Of a DNA stretch of 11,792 nt, positions 1-6,548 are shown one piece after another (positions within the stretch are counted from its first letter, which is position 1; each line of letters begins with the position of its first letter). This DNA is from Candidatus Bathyarchaeota archaeon (GTDB lineage: Archaea; Thermoproteota; Bathyarchaeia; TCS64), in contig JAUWBQ010000038.1 in the NCBI GenBank assembly GCA_030601645.1, positions 1 to 11,792 of the forward strand, in the 5' to 3' direction. Both the position numbers and the translations under genes were made by a program. Under the pieces are notes generated by a model. That model ran no database searches. It saw only the letters and a program-made list of their open reading frames with translations, and was not told the DNA's origin.

Positions 1-354
1 ATGGACATCGAGGAGGCCGGCCTGGAGATCTGGGTGGGCTTCAAAGGCGCCGCCCCGAACAGGCTCGACTCCTACACCCACAGCGGCGGAGAACGGAGCA
101 CATCGGTCATGGCCTTCCTCCTCTCCCTCCAGCAGAACATCGTCTCCCCCTTCAGGGCCGTGGACGAGTTCGACCTCCACATGGACCCGAGGAACAAGGA
201 GCTGGTCTCCGAGTTCATCGTCAAAACCATGAAGGGATCCGTCGACCAGTACCTGGCCATCACCCCCAGCCAAGTGACATTCCAGGGAGACGGCGTCCAC
301 CTCATCCTGATCCACAAAACCGAGGGCACATCCCTCATGAGGGTGGTGGAATAA
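1..354 (+). CDS. SMC-family ATPase, C-terminal head (Smc5-like), 5'-truncated
   Basis: This is the last 117 residues of a larger SMC protein cut by the left window edge; the ATG at base 1 is probably internal. Visible ATPase-head elements in order are the ABC signature SGGERS (residues 28-33), Walker B FRAVDE (51-56), a D-loop HMDPRN (60-65) and the switch-region ITPS (88-91). SPFRAVDE followed by MDPRN, then QYLAITP, closely matches the eukaryotic Smc5 pattern (CPFRVVDE...MDPIN...QYFFITP), and fits chromosomal Smc or Rad50 (typically LLDE[IV]DAALD) less well. SMC heads dimerise on ATP and work with kleisin and KITE subunits to extrude or entrap DNA. The next gene starts one base after the TAA, so the operon probably holds its partners. 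The coiled coils, hinge and Walker A lie outside the window, so Smc5-type against Smc6-type cannot be settled. Confidence 0.88.
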   Translation: MDIEEAGLEIWVGFKGAAPNRLDSYTHSGGERSTSVMAFLLSLQQNIVSPFRAVDEFDLHMDPRNKELVSEFIVKTMKGSVDQYLAITPSQVTFQGDGVHLILIHKTEGTSLMRVVE

Positions 355-355
355 C

Positions 356-1147
356 TTGGCTGATCAGGACACCAGAGCGCAGCTAGAGGGCGTCATCAAC
401 CTCTGCAAGGCGGTCTCCGAAGGCGCCCTGGACCCCTTCGCCGTGGACGCCGACTACATCCTCTCGGTGATCAGGAGATACTACCCGGATGCTGCCTCCT
501 TCGAGGAATTCTGCCTAGACGCGGAGGCCCTCAAGGAGCTCTCCTCGGTGCTTGAAAGGCAGAACCAGTGGATCCACCACCAGTCCACCACACTCTACAA
601 GGACCCGTTCATGCTCAGCCAGCAGCTCCTCATGATGGATGTCGGCGCTATAGCGGACGCCTTCCTAAAGTCCTGGCACCCCATCGTCGAGATGGAGCAG
701 ATATCGGCAAAGACCCTGACGGGCTCCCTAGCCTACTGGGGGGATCTCCTGCCCGTGGACGAGCGGTGGAACGATCTCCAGGTCAGGCACATCGAGACGG
801 GAACGGCCACCATGAGGGACGCCCGTGAACTCGGGATAATCCTCGAGCAAGGATTCACAGAGACCATGGAGGCCTACTGGAGGGAGATGAAGGAGAAGAC
901 GGGGGAGGACAGCCACATACCCTACTGGGACTGGGTCGGCGCCGACACCTACACGGAGACGTTGAAGCGGGCGTTCATCACCAGCTTCCTCGTGGGCTAC
1001 GGCTACGCCACCATCCGGATGGACCGGTTCATGGAGAACGTGGAGCTGAGCCCCACGGACGTGCCCAACCAAAACCCAGACGAGGACACGAGATCCCTTC
1101 CGGTCCTAGTCGACTACGAGGAGTGGGAGAAATGGCGAAACGGGTGA
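356..1147 (+). CDS. Helical protein, candidate kleisin-type SMC partner
   Basis: I do not recognise this 263-residue protein with certainty. It is predicted almost all helical, with no signal peptide or membrane segment. Residues 12-82 ([18 protein letters not shown], then a helix to HHQSTTLY) resemble the N-terminal helical domain of ScpA-type kleisins, in which a D-P-[FW]-x-[IV]-D motif precedes paired helices. The C-terminus (232-263) is proline- and acid-rich and looks disordered, ending in DYEEWEKW. The start is TTG: an in-frame TGA at 338-340 closes the frame upstream, and no ATG or GTG follows until residue 30. GGTGGTGGA just upstream can act as a ribosome binding site. It begins one base after the SMC stop and overlaps the next gene, so a role with the SMC protein is likely. 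A clear C-terminal kleisin winged helix is not visible, so the kleisin call is an inference. Confidence 0.8.
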   Translation: MADQDTRAQLEGVINLCKAVSEGALDPFAVDADYILSVIRRYYPDAASFEEFCLDAEALKELSSVLERQNQWIHHQSTTLYKDPFMLSQQLLMMDVGAIADAFLKSWHPIVEMEQISAKTLTGSLAYWGDLLPVDERWNDLQVRHIETGTATMRDARELGIILEQGFTETMEAYWREMKEKTGEDSHIPYWDWVGADTYTETLKRAFITSFLVGYGYATIRMDRFMENVELSPTDVPNQNPDEDTRSLPVLVDYEEWEKWRNG

Positions 1148-1716
1148 AGAGAACCGAGAAGGCCTACTCCAGGAAGGTGAAGGAAGCAGTGCACCTGCTC
1201 TTCTTCACACACCACAGGCTACCCGGCGTGAGAGGCTGGGAGCTGAGGCAAGAGCTGGGACCAGACTGGCTGGACGTGGTGGAAGTCCTGGACGCCCAGC
1301 TCAAGCCGCTGGACCTCAAGGTGACAAGAGTCCTGGACGACCCGGACGCCGCTGCCGAACCTACGAGAGCCCAGCTGGCCGATGCCAGGTTCTACGTGAC
1401 CATGAGGGGAACAGTGGACCAGAAAACCGCCAAGTCCATAGGGTGGAGGATCGACGACATCGCGGGCCTCGCCGTATCCATAGCCTACCTCATCTCAAAA
1501 CAGGGGAAATCCCAGAGGACAGAGGTAGAGAAAATCCTCTCCGAGAAGCTGCCGGGGTGGAGGGTGAAGATGAACATCGACAGATACATAGCGCAGGGAT
1601 ACCTCGGCGAGGACGAACGGGGCACCCTCTACATCAACTGGCGGAGCAGAGCCGAGATAGACCAGAAGCAGCTGGTGGACCTCGTCGTCGGATTCGGGCG
1701 GAAGACCACGGCCTGA
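1132..1716 (+). CDS. Tandem winged-helix KITE protein, Nse3/MAGE-like
   Basis: This 194-residue basic protein reads as two winged-helix domains, at about residues 15-91 and 107-190. Its second half follows the MAGE homology domain order. First comes a [14 protein letters not shown] helix (MAGE: GLLM-ILxxIFxxGN) and an EVEKIL helix. Then come a YIAQGYLGE strand and a closing [19 protein letters not shown] segment (MAGE: YEFLWGPRAxxETSKxxVLxFL). In eukaryotes Nse3 is a KITE subunit of Smc5/6 that binds the Nse4 kleisin and DNA. A GTG at 1123 is possible, but ATG at 1132 is preferred because GAGGAG at 1118-1123 then sits 8 bases upstream. Its 5' end overlaps the previous gene by 16 bases, indicating translational coupling. 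Being third after an Smc5-like ATPase supports the reading. The resemblance was judged by eye; a ScpB-like KITE is the alternative. Confidence 0.8.
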   Translation: MAKRVKRTEKAYSRKVKEAVHLLFFTHHRLPGVRGWELRQELGPDWLDVVEVLDAQLKPLDLKVTRVLDDPDAAAEPTRAQLADARFYVTMRGTVDQKTAKSIGWRIDDIAGLAVSIAYLISKQGKSQRTEVEKILSEKLPGWRVKMNIDRYIAQGYLGEDERGTLYINWRSRAEIDQKQLVDLVVGFGRKTTA

Positions 1717-1767
1717 TACGAGCCTCTAGATCCCAATATTCAATCTCCTAGAACCTTGCGGCCCAGT

Positions 1768-2322
1768 CTAAGATCCGTAGGCTTGGGCCCCTATCGTCGG
1801 CTCCTCTAACACCGAGAAGTCTCCCCGGGTGAAGTAGTGCACCAGTACCTCCTCGTCGTGGTCCCACCGCCTGAACCCGTTCTCTTCCAGGATGGCCTCC
1901 GCCCTGTCCAGGCTCCCCTCCTCCGCATCGGAGACTATTACCGCCTTGTTGTTCAGCCTCCAAGCCGATTCAGGCCCGAAAAGCCCGAGCTCATCGGGGA
2001 ACAGATCCAGGTCGATCATGTCGCCCCTCTCCCTGACGTAAATGAACAGGTTCCTGCCTTGCCTGGAGTAGAACTTGTCCTCCTCCAAGATCTTCGGGGG
2101 CTCCTCCGGCGGAGACTCGATCCTTCGCTCAACTGGGAGGCGGCGGTAGAAGACGTAGCCCCTGCTCTTTAGGTAGTCTACGATGAGCTTCGCGACCTCG
2201 CGCTCGGCAGGCGTCCCGACGCGCTCCACCGGCCTCTGGGGGGGCCGCTTCGACGCCTGGGAACGGCTCCTGAAGTATTCGACGAGGCTCTCGAGGAGCT
2301 CTTCAAAGGCCGTCTTCGACAT
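1768..2322 (-). CDS. Unrecognised soluble protein, paralogous to the 403-residue neighbour
   Basis: This 184-residue protein has no recognised family, signal peptide or membrane segment. Two helical motifs lie at the N-terminus: TAFEELLESLVEYFRSR (residues 4-20) and EVAKLIVDYLKSRGY (42-56). They are separated by a basic, proline-rich linker. Residues 83-173 form a mixed alpha/beta domain (FYSRQGRNLFIYV, then DLDLFPDELGLF, NNKAVIVSDAEE, AILEENGF, VLVHYFTRGDFSVLE). This domain is clearly homologous to residues 3-93 of the next gene upstream, so the pair share parts in opposite order. AGGAGG seven bases before the ATG is a strong ribosome binding site. It is last in the glycosyltransferase-archaeosortase operon, 42 bases after its paralogue. 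The [LIV]-x-x-Y-[LFV]-[KR]-S-R motif suggests an adaptor or oligomerisation helix; function is unknown. Confidence 0.8.
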   Translation of the reverse strand: MSKTAFEELLESLVEYFRSRSQASKRPPQRPVERVGTPAEREVAKLIVDYLKSRGYVFYRRLPVERRIESPPEEPPKILEEDKFYSRQGRNLFIYVRERGDMIDLDLFPDELGLFGPESAWRLNNKAVIVSDAEEGSLDRAEAILEENGFRRWDHDEEVLVHYFTRGDFSVLEEPTIGAQAYGS

Positions 2323-2364
2323 CTCACCCCCTCCTGTTCCGCTAGACCTTCGATTCCCTTTTTT

Positions 2365-3576
2365 TCACGATTCTCGTTTTTCCTTCTTGAGGCGCTCGCC
2401 GAGGAGCTTAAGCACTTCCTCTGGGAACTTGGTCTTCCCCTCGGTCTTCAGAGGCGCGACCCGCTCGCTCCAGCGAAACATGGTGAGCTGCCTGTGAAGC
2501 TCATTCGACGGGGGACCCCTCGTCTCCCCGACATCGGATCCCCTTATCGGGAGCCTGCTCTTGACGTATTCGACTATGTGCCTGTCCAGCTCCTCCTCGA
2601 TCGAGTGACGCCTTTGGATCGCCGGCGTCGTATCAGCCGCCTGGCTCCTGAGATAGTCAGAGACTCGTATGATCAACTCCTCCGTCGAAGGACTCAGCGT
2701 CTCAGCCTCGACTGGAGTCGGGGTTCGGCTCCTGACGAATTGCGTGAACTCGTCAATTAGCTCGTCCAAGGCGGTCTTCGGGATATCTATTTCCTGGGGT
2801 CTGGGTGTAATGCTCTTAACGTAACTGGATATTTGCCTGAGGAGTTCATCTAAAGACGACTCAGCCTTAGGGGTAGGCCGCGGGGGAGCCTTTGCCTTTA
2901 AGGTTTCGCTCAGGAGCTCGATGAGCTCATCCCCCGCAGATTTTTCGTCGTGGGTGTCGTTTCGACCCCGTCTCGGAGTCTCGATCTCCGAAGGCTCACG
3001 CTCCTTCTCGATCTGGAAGCCCTGGCTCCTCATCCAGAGGACCAAACTGTCAATCAACTCCTCCTCGGAAGCCGGTCTCAGGTCTCGATCAGCATCGCGA
3101 CCCTCCGCCACGAACTCCAGGGGTTTCCGCATTTCCCTAATGGGCTCCTCGTCTTCATCCTTAGCGCCTTCGCGGTTGTCCGATGCATAACCCCGAGTGG
3201 GGTTGGTAGCCTTCGGTATGATGACATCCATCTCTCTCCTCTCGGCTGGCATTTCAGCTTCCTTCGACTCGGCATCCTCCTGTCCCGTGTGATTACCCTC
3301 GAAGACGGAGTCATCGCCTACAACGTAATAGTGCTCCAGAACCTCCCTCGGGTGATCCCTCTTCTTGAACCCGTTCAGGCTGAGGATGATCTCCGTCTTG
3401 TCGGCGTGCGCCTCGGCGGCTCCCGTGATGATGGCCATCCTCTCGTTCACCTTCTTTGGCTCGTCAGGGTCGAACAGTTCTAGCTCGGGGGGAAAGAGGC
3501 TCAGGTCCGCCATCGGATCGTTCTTGGTGACGTAGATGTACAGAACCCCATCATGCCTCGAGTAGTATCTTCCCAT
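2365..3576 (-). CDS. Unrecognised repeat protein: N-terminal alpha/beta domain plus helical repeats
   Basis: This 403-residue protein has no recognised family and is strongly charged. Residues 3-93 are the same alpha/beta domain that ends the 184-residue paralogue (YYSRHDGVLYIYV, then DLSLFPPELELF, ERMAIITGAAE, ILSLNGF, YYVVGDDSVFEG). Residues 95-168 are an acidic, probably disordered linker. Residues 170-343 carry six copies of a helix with consensus [SA]-x-[DE]-E-L-[IL]-x4-5-[YF]-[VL]-[KR]-S-x-x-P; the last four repeat every 28, 28 and 29 residues. The lysine-rich tail ends KKEKRES. There is no signal peptide or membrane segment, so it is probably cytoplasmic. The start is firm because a TAA codon lies directly before the ATG and GAGGG sits 8 bases upstream. 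It follows the archaeosortase by 17 bases. The repeats suggest a scaffold presenting several equal binding helices. Confidence 0.8.
   Translation of the reverse strand: MGRYYSRHDGVLYIYVTKNDPMADLSLFPPELELFDPDEPKKVNERMAIITGAAEAHADKTEIILSLNGFKKRDHPREVLEHYYVVGDDSVFEGNHTGQEDAESKEAEMPAERREMDVIIPKATNPTRGYASDNREGAKDEDEEPIREMRKPLEFVAEGRDADRDLRPASEEELIDSLVLWMRSQGFQIEKEREPSEIETPRRGRNDTHDEKSAGDELIELLSETLKAKAPPRPTPKAESSLDELLRQISSYVKSITPRPQEIDIPKTALDELIDEFTQFVRSRTPTPVEAETLSPSTEELIIRVSDYLRSQAADTTPAIQRRHSIEEELDRHIVEYVKSRLPIRGSDVGETRGPPSNELHRQLTMFRWSERVAPLKTEGKTKFPEEVLKLLGERLKKEKRES
2548..2856 (-). repeat. Four tandem 28-residue helical repeats inside the 403-residue protein
   Basis: Residues 241-343 contain four successive units aligned on their YVKS, FVRS, YLRS and YVKS cores (serines 255, 283, 311 and 340). 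The spacing is 28, 28 and 29 residues, about 84 bases. Each unit has an amphipathic helix of about 15 residues followed by a proline- or threonine-rich spacer. Two more divergent copies lie N-terminal (cores at 184 and 228, 44 and 27 residues apart). The DNA copies are diverged, so this is an old protein-level repeat, not a recent tandem duplication. Confidence 0.75.
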
Positions 3577-3593
3577 TTACACATCCCTCATGT

Positions 3594-4250
3594 TTAGGTC
3601 TTGATCCTAACGTCATTTTTTCCCGCTGAGACTAGCTTATCCCGTGAAGTATCTTCGCCAATGTTTGCACCGTCTTTTTTCACGAGGATGCCGTCGAACG
3701 CGTAGCTCCAGAAGGCTCCCATCCAAAGCAGCGTGAAGAGCGTTCCGATGTAGTCGTGGAATATGATGGCGGGTATGTAGTCCACCTTATAGGCGAGCAG
3801 AGTCGGTATCAGTATCCGCACCATGTTAACGAGTAAGGTTCCCTCCAGCCCTATGAGGATCGTGAAGAGCTTGCTGCGCCGGGTGTAGGACCCCTGGAGG
3901 CCTGTGATAATCGTGAGAGCGAACAATATGAAGCTCTGCCATCCGATGCAGTTCCAGTTGATGTAGACCCTCAAGGGCATCCACCCCCCTGTCAGATAGA
4001 GGAAGGAACCGTCGGCGGAGGCGGGCACCCCCAAGGCCCGTAGCAAAACGACCAAGACCTTCACTACGAAGGGGGCCGCGACGCCCTGTATTGCATTGAC
4101 GAAGTGGAGGCTCTCCACGACCTTCGTGAGGACCTCGTTGAACGAGGTGATGAAGGGCAGTACCATCATGGCGAACGCCGCGTAAAGAATCAGCTTCTTG
4201 TAGACCTTTCCCTCTAGGTATTTATCCATGGGTGTGTTCATCTCAATCAT
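3594..4250 (-). CDS. Archaeosortase/exosortase-family transpeptidase
   Basis: This multi-pass membrane protein of about 218 residues belongs to the exosortase/archaeosortase superfamily. These enzymes cut C-terminal sorting signals at the outer face of the membrane and transfer the protein to a lipid or other anchor. Numbered from the TTG at 4259, the invariant triad is visible: Cys104 in NWNCIGWQS, Arg148 in NMVRI and His168 in FHDYIG, each beside or within hydrophobic segments. About six membrane helices are predicted (21-40, 60-78, 104-121, 130-150, 155-166, 170-188), followed by a hydrophilic cytoplasmic tail. Start choice is ambiguous: TTG at 4259, ATG at 4250 (used here) or ATG at 4241; all fit coupling to the glycosyltransferase stop at 4243-4245. 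The fused order glycosyltransferase then sortase recalls the bacterial XrtG pairing with a GT2 enzyme. The subfamily is not assigned. Confidence 0.88.
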   Translation of the reverse strand: MIEMNTPMDKYLEGKVYKKLILYAAFAMMVLPFITSFNEVLTKVVESLHFVNAIQGVAAPFVVKVLVVLLRALGVPASADGSFLYLTGGWMPLRVYINWNCIGWQSFILFALTIITGLQGSYTRRSKLFTILIGLEGTLLVNMVRILIPTLLAYKVDYIPAIIFHDYIGTLFTLLWMGAFWSYAFDGILVKKDGANIGEDTSRDKLVSAGKNDVRIKT

Positions 4251-6501
4251 CTCGCTCAATCGGCTTCCTCCTGTTCTTGACCTTCAATATCACGTATGGA
4301 ATGAGAGGCGCGACTATCATGAACGGCAGGAGGTACTCGGGCATGACAATCCCCGGGAACTCTACCCTTGAATACCTGTCCTCGTGGTCGTAGTCGAGTT
4401 TGATGTTCGAGCCGTCCGCTCCTTTCAGCCATATCTCGACTATGATGCTGTGACCCGCCCTGAACTTGACGGACTTTATCACCTCGACCGGGAGGTGGAT
4501 GGCCTCATCTGGCGATACATCGCCGAGTTCGATGTCCTTGATCTGGTAGGAGACCTTGGCATCCACCTCGCCATCTTCATCGAGATCCACTATCATGATC
4601 TTCATGTCCAAATTCTGTTCGGTGTCCGAGTATAGGTGGAGGTAGACATCGAGATTCCCCTTCAGCTTGTAGTCCTCCTCCAATGGCCCATATAGATAGA
4701 AGCCCCAGGCTTGCTGCCAGTCATCGCCGGATACCGTGTAGTTGTTTGTACGCCCCGGTCCCAGAATGTCGTGGTCCAGGTGTGTCAGTGTCCTGTTGGT
4801 CAGGTGTCCGTTCACGCTCACGGCTGAGGTCATATACTCAAGGGTGAGAGCCGTCATTTGGTATCCATCATCGGATGTGGACACCGCAGCCGCAGTCACC
4901 CAGACGATTATGGACGACATCAGGATCAGGAAGATCAGGGCCAACGCAGAGGGCCTACGCCTCCTCCTATCCGTCTCCTTCCTTCTCCTCCTGGAGGGCG
5001 CCCTCCTCGGCAGGATCCAACTGAAGAGCCGCCTCACCCTTACCTGGAGTATTTTATCCGTGATGCTACCGGTCTTGAGGGTCCTGACCCAGCCGCTCTC
5101 ATCCTTTTCCAGCAGGCCCTTCACCGCCGCATATGTCTGGAAGGGCATCAGTATGTACGACAGGACAATGAACGAGAATATCCCTGTGTAGTCCTCCCTG
5201 GCCGTCTGTTCCAGGTATAGTCCTGATAGACTCATCAGGGGCAGCGCGAAGAGGTTGCTGAGGATGAGGCTCCAGCCGAAGGTCGCCGTCCAGAAGGACG
5301 GGTGCTGCGCGAGGATCTCCGCCACGACCCAGAAGAAGGTTCCTATCAAGAAGAAGAAGGATTGGAGGTAGTAGGGTGCAAAATATATGAACTCTAGCTT
5401 CTCCCTGCCCGTCAAGTTGGGGGATCTCAATACATCCCAGAAATACTTCTTGACGGCGAAGGTGTGGCCCTCGGCCCAGCGCATCCTCTGGCGGGCGATG
5501 GCTCGGACCGTGGTGGGTATCTCTGCCGGCGCCTGGATCAGCGGCGTGTACAGGACCTTCCAGCCGTCCATGTACATCCTGAGGGTGAGGTCCCAGTCCT
5601 CGGTGATGCTGTGGGTCCACCCCAGCTTCCTCAGGATCTCGGCCCTGATCATGAAGACGCTGCCGGTGATCATCTTCATGGCCCCGAAGAACTCCTCGGA
5701 GACCCGCTCGATCATGTATCCGCCGCTGAACTCGCACCGGATGCCTTTGGTGATCCAGTTCTCGTTCTTGTTCAGGTGGTGGAGCTGGTATCCCTGCACG
5801 ACGCCTATCCGGCGCCTCTCGTACCACTCGTCGACCCTCTCGAAGATGTCGTCTTCGGGTTCGTCATCGTCCCCGCGCGCGCGCGCGCCGTTCCGCCCCT
5901 GGCCCTCGAAGTACCAGATGAACTTCTTAAGTATGTCCGGCGGTGGGATGAAGTCGGCGTCCAGCACTACGGCGTACTCGGTCCGGGGGTCCATATACTG
6001 GACTGCCTTCTGTAGGGCGCCTCCCTTGAACCCCGTCCTGTCCTTCCTGTGGATGAACTTGATGGTGGGGCCTTCGGTTCTCTTGTTGAGCTCCTTCAGG
6101 ATCTCGATTGTCTCGTCCCTGGAGTCGTCCGCCACCATTATCTCATAGTTCGAGTAGTCGATGTCCACGCAGGCCTGGATGATCCTCCTGGCGACGTTCT
6201 TCTCGTTGTAGAAGGGGAGCTGTATAGAGACGAAGGGCTCCCTGATCAGGCCGTTTTCCAGGGCTCCGTTGAAGTTGCCGTTGTTATTCTCCCTCAACTG
6301 TCTGCCAAAGGACCCCGGTGTACCATTCCCCAGGAGGGAGTTCTTGTTATTCCCGTTCTTCCCATTGTTTCCGTTTTTCCTCCCGCTGAAGAGGGCGATG
6401 AGTATGGCGAAGTAGTACTTGCAGGCGAACAGGAAGAAGAAGAGGCCCACGGTCAGTGCGACGTAGGAGAACGCTTGTCCTATGATCGCCAGCGTTGACA
6501 C
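4243..6501 (-). CDS. Membrane GT2 polysaccharide synthase with external domain and sorting-signal-like tail
   Basis: This 752-residue protein begins with a membrane helix (8-38), then an Asn/Gly-rich linker (40-83). A GT2 catalytic domain of the cellulose/hyaluronan synthase class follows: QLPFYNE (94-100), DAD (181-183), TED (300-302) and QRMRW (338-342). Four or so membrane helices (about 371-460) and an arginine-rich cytoplasmic loop (487-516) lead to another helix (517-538). An external beta-rich domain (540-715) carries N-glycosylation sequons at 569 and 587. The C-terminus is PEYLLP (721-726), a hydrophobic segment and the basic tail KVKNRRK, matching the architecture of archaeosortase sorting signals. 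The enzyme probably polymerises or adds sugars from nucleotide sugars at the cytoplasmic face; the sugar is unknown. The start is GTG, with AGAGGAGGT 8 bases upstream. It is the first gene of a four-gene operon overlapping the archaeosortase. Confidence 0.9.
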   Translation of the reverse strand: MSTLAIIGQAFSYVALTVGLFFFLFACKYYFAILIALFSGRKNGNNGKNGNNKNSLLGNGTPGSFGRQLRENNNGNFNGALENGLIREPFVSIQLPFYNEKNVARRIIQACVDIDYSNYEIMVADDSRDETIEILKELNKRTEGPTIKFIHRKDRTGFKGGALQKAVQYMDPRTEYAVVLDADFIPPPDILKKFIWYFEGQGRNGARARGDDDEPEDDIFERVDEWYERRRIGVVQGYQLHHLNKNENWITKGIRCEFSGGYMIERVSEEFFGAMKMITGSVFMIRAEILRKLGWTHSITEDWDLTLRMYMDGWKVLYTPLIQAPAEIPTTVRAIARQRMRWAEGHTFAVKKYFWDVLRSPNLTGREKLEFIYFAPYYLQSFFFLIGTFFWVVAEILAQHPSFWTATFGWSLILSNLFALPLMSLSGLYLEQTAREDYTGIFSFIVLSYILMPFQTYAAVKGLLEKDESGWVRTLKTGSITDKILQVRVRRLFSWILPRRAPSRRRRKETDRRRRRPSALALIFLILMSSIIVWVTAAAVSTSDDGYQMTALTLEYMTSAVSVNGHLTNRTLTHLDHDILGPGRTNNYTVSGDDWQQAWGFYLYGPLEEDYKLKGNLDVYLHLYSDTEQNLDMKIMIVDLDEDGEVDAKVSYQIKDIELGDVSPDEAIHLPVEVIKSVKFRAGHSIIVEIWLKGADGSNIKLDYDHEDRYSRVEFPGIVMPEYLLPFMIVAPLIPYVILKVKNRRKPIERDD
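5874..5888. repeat. CG dinucleotide run, seven units, inside the GT2 gene
   Basis: Seven uninterrupted CG units plus one C encode Ala-Arg-Ala-Arg (about residues 206-209) in a non-conserved acidic loop between the DAD and TED motifs. A change of one unit would shift the frame and remove the membrane and external parts of the synthase. Such alternating purine-pyrimidine tracts can also adopt Z-DNA. Confidence 0.85.
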
Positions 6502-6510
6502 CTTGTCATA

Positions 6511-6519
6511 CCTCCTCTA
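6511..6519 (-). promoter_or_regulatory. Strong ribosome binding site deciding the GTG start of the GT2 gene
   Basis: On the minus strand the bases read AGAGGAGG, placed about 8-9 bases before the GTG at 6501. An ATG lies between them but opens only a ten-codon frame, so the GTG is the start that fits both spacing and reading frame. Confidence 0.75.
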
Positions 6520-6548
6520 ACGTGTAGTCCTGTTGCACACCACTACAT

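Noticed and set aside
1..354. Reading the SMC head as Rad50 or an ordinary ABC transporter
   Set aside because: PFRAVDE with MDPRN and the ITP segment fit Smc5-type heads better than the Rad50 or transporter patterns, although the missing N-terminus leaves some doubt.
728..1072. Minus-strand open frame of 114 codons
   Set aside because: Antisense to the kleisin-candidate gene; Val/His/Leu/Pro-rich composition typical of a shadow frame.
2356..2367. Run of seven T as a transcription terminator
   Set aside because: On the minus strand that is transcribed here the run reads as A, and it lies between two operon genes; no U-rich end is formed.
2950..3483. Plus-strand open frame of 177 codons
   Set aside because: Antisense to the repeat protein, which has a paralogue, a well-placed ribosome binding site and operon context; the antisense frame has none.
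5099..5827. Minus-strand open frame of 242 codons
   Set aside because: Shifted frame inside the GT2 gene; the product is a Gly/Arg/His/Pro-rich shadow translation.
5387..6148. Plus-strand open frame of 253 codons, and a 183-codon one at 5464-6015
   Set aside because: Both lie antisense to the catalytic core of the GT2 synthase, whose motifs are unmistakable; their translations show no family features and reflect the high G+C composition.
4243..6501. Calling the synthase cellulose synthase or hyaluronan synthase
   Set aside because: The DAD, TED and QxxRW motifs define the class but not the sugar; nothing in the sequence fixes the substrate or product.
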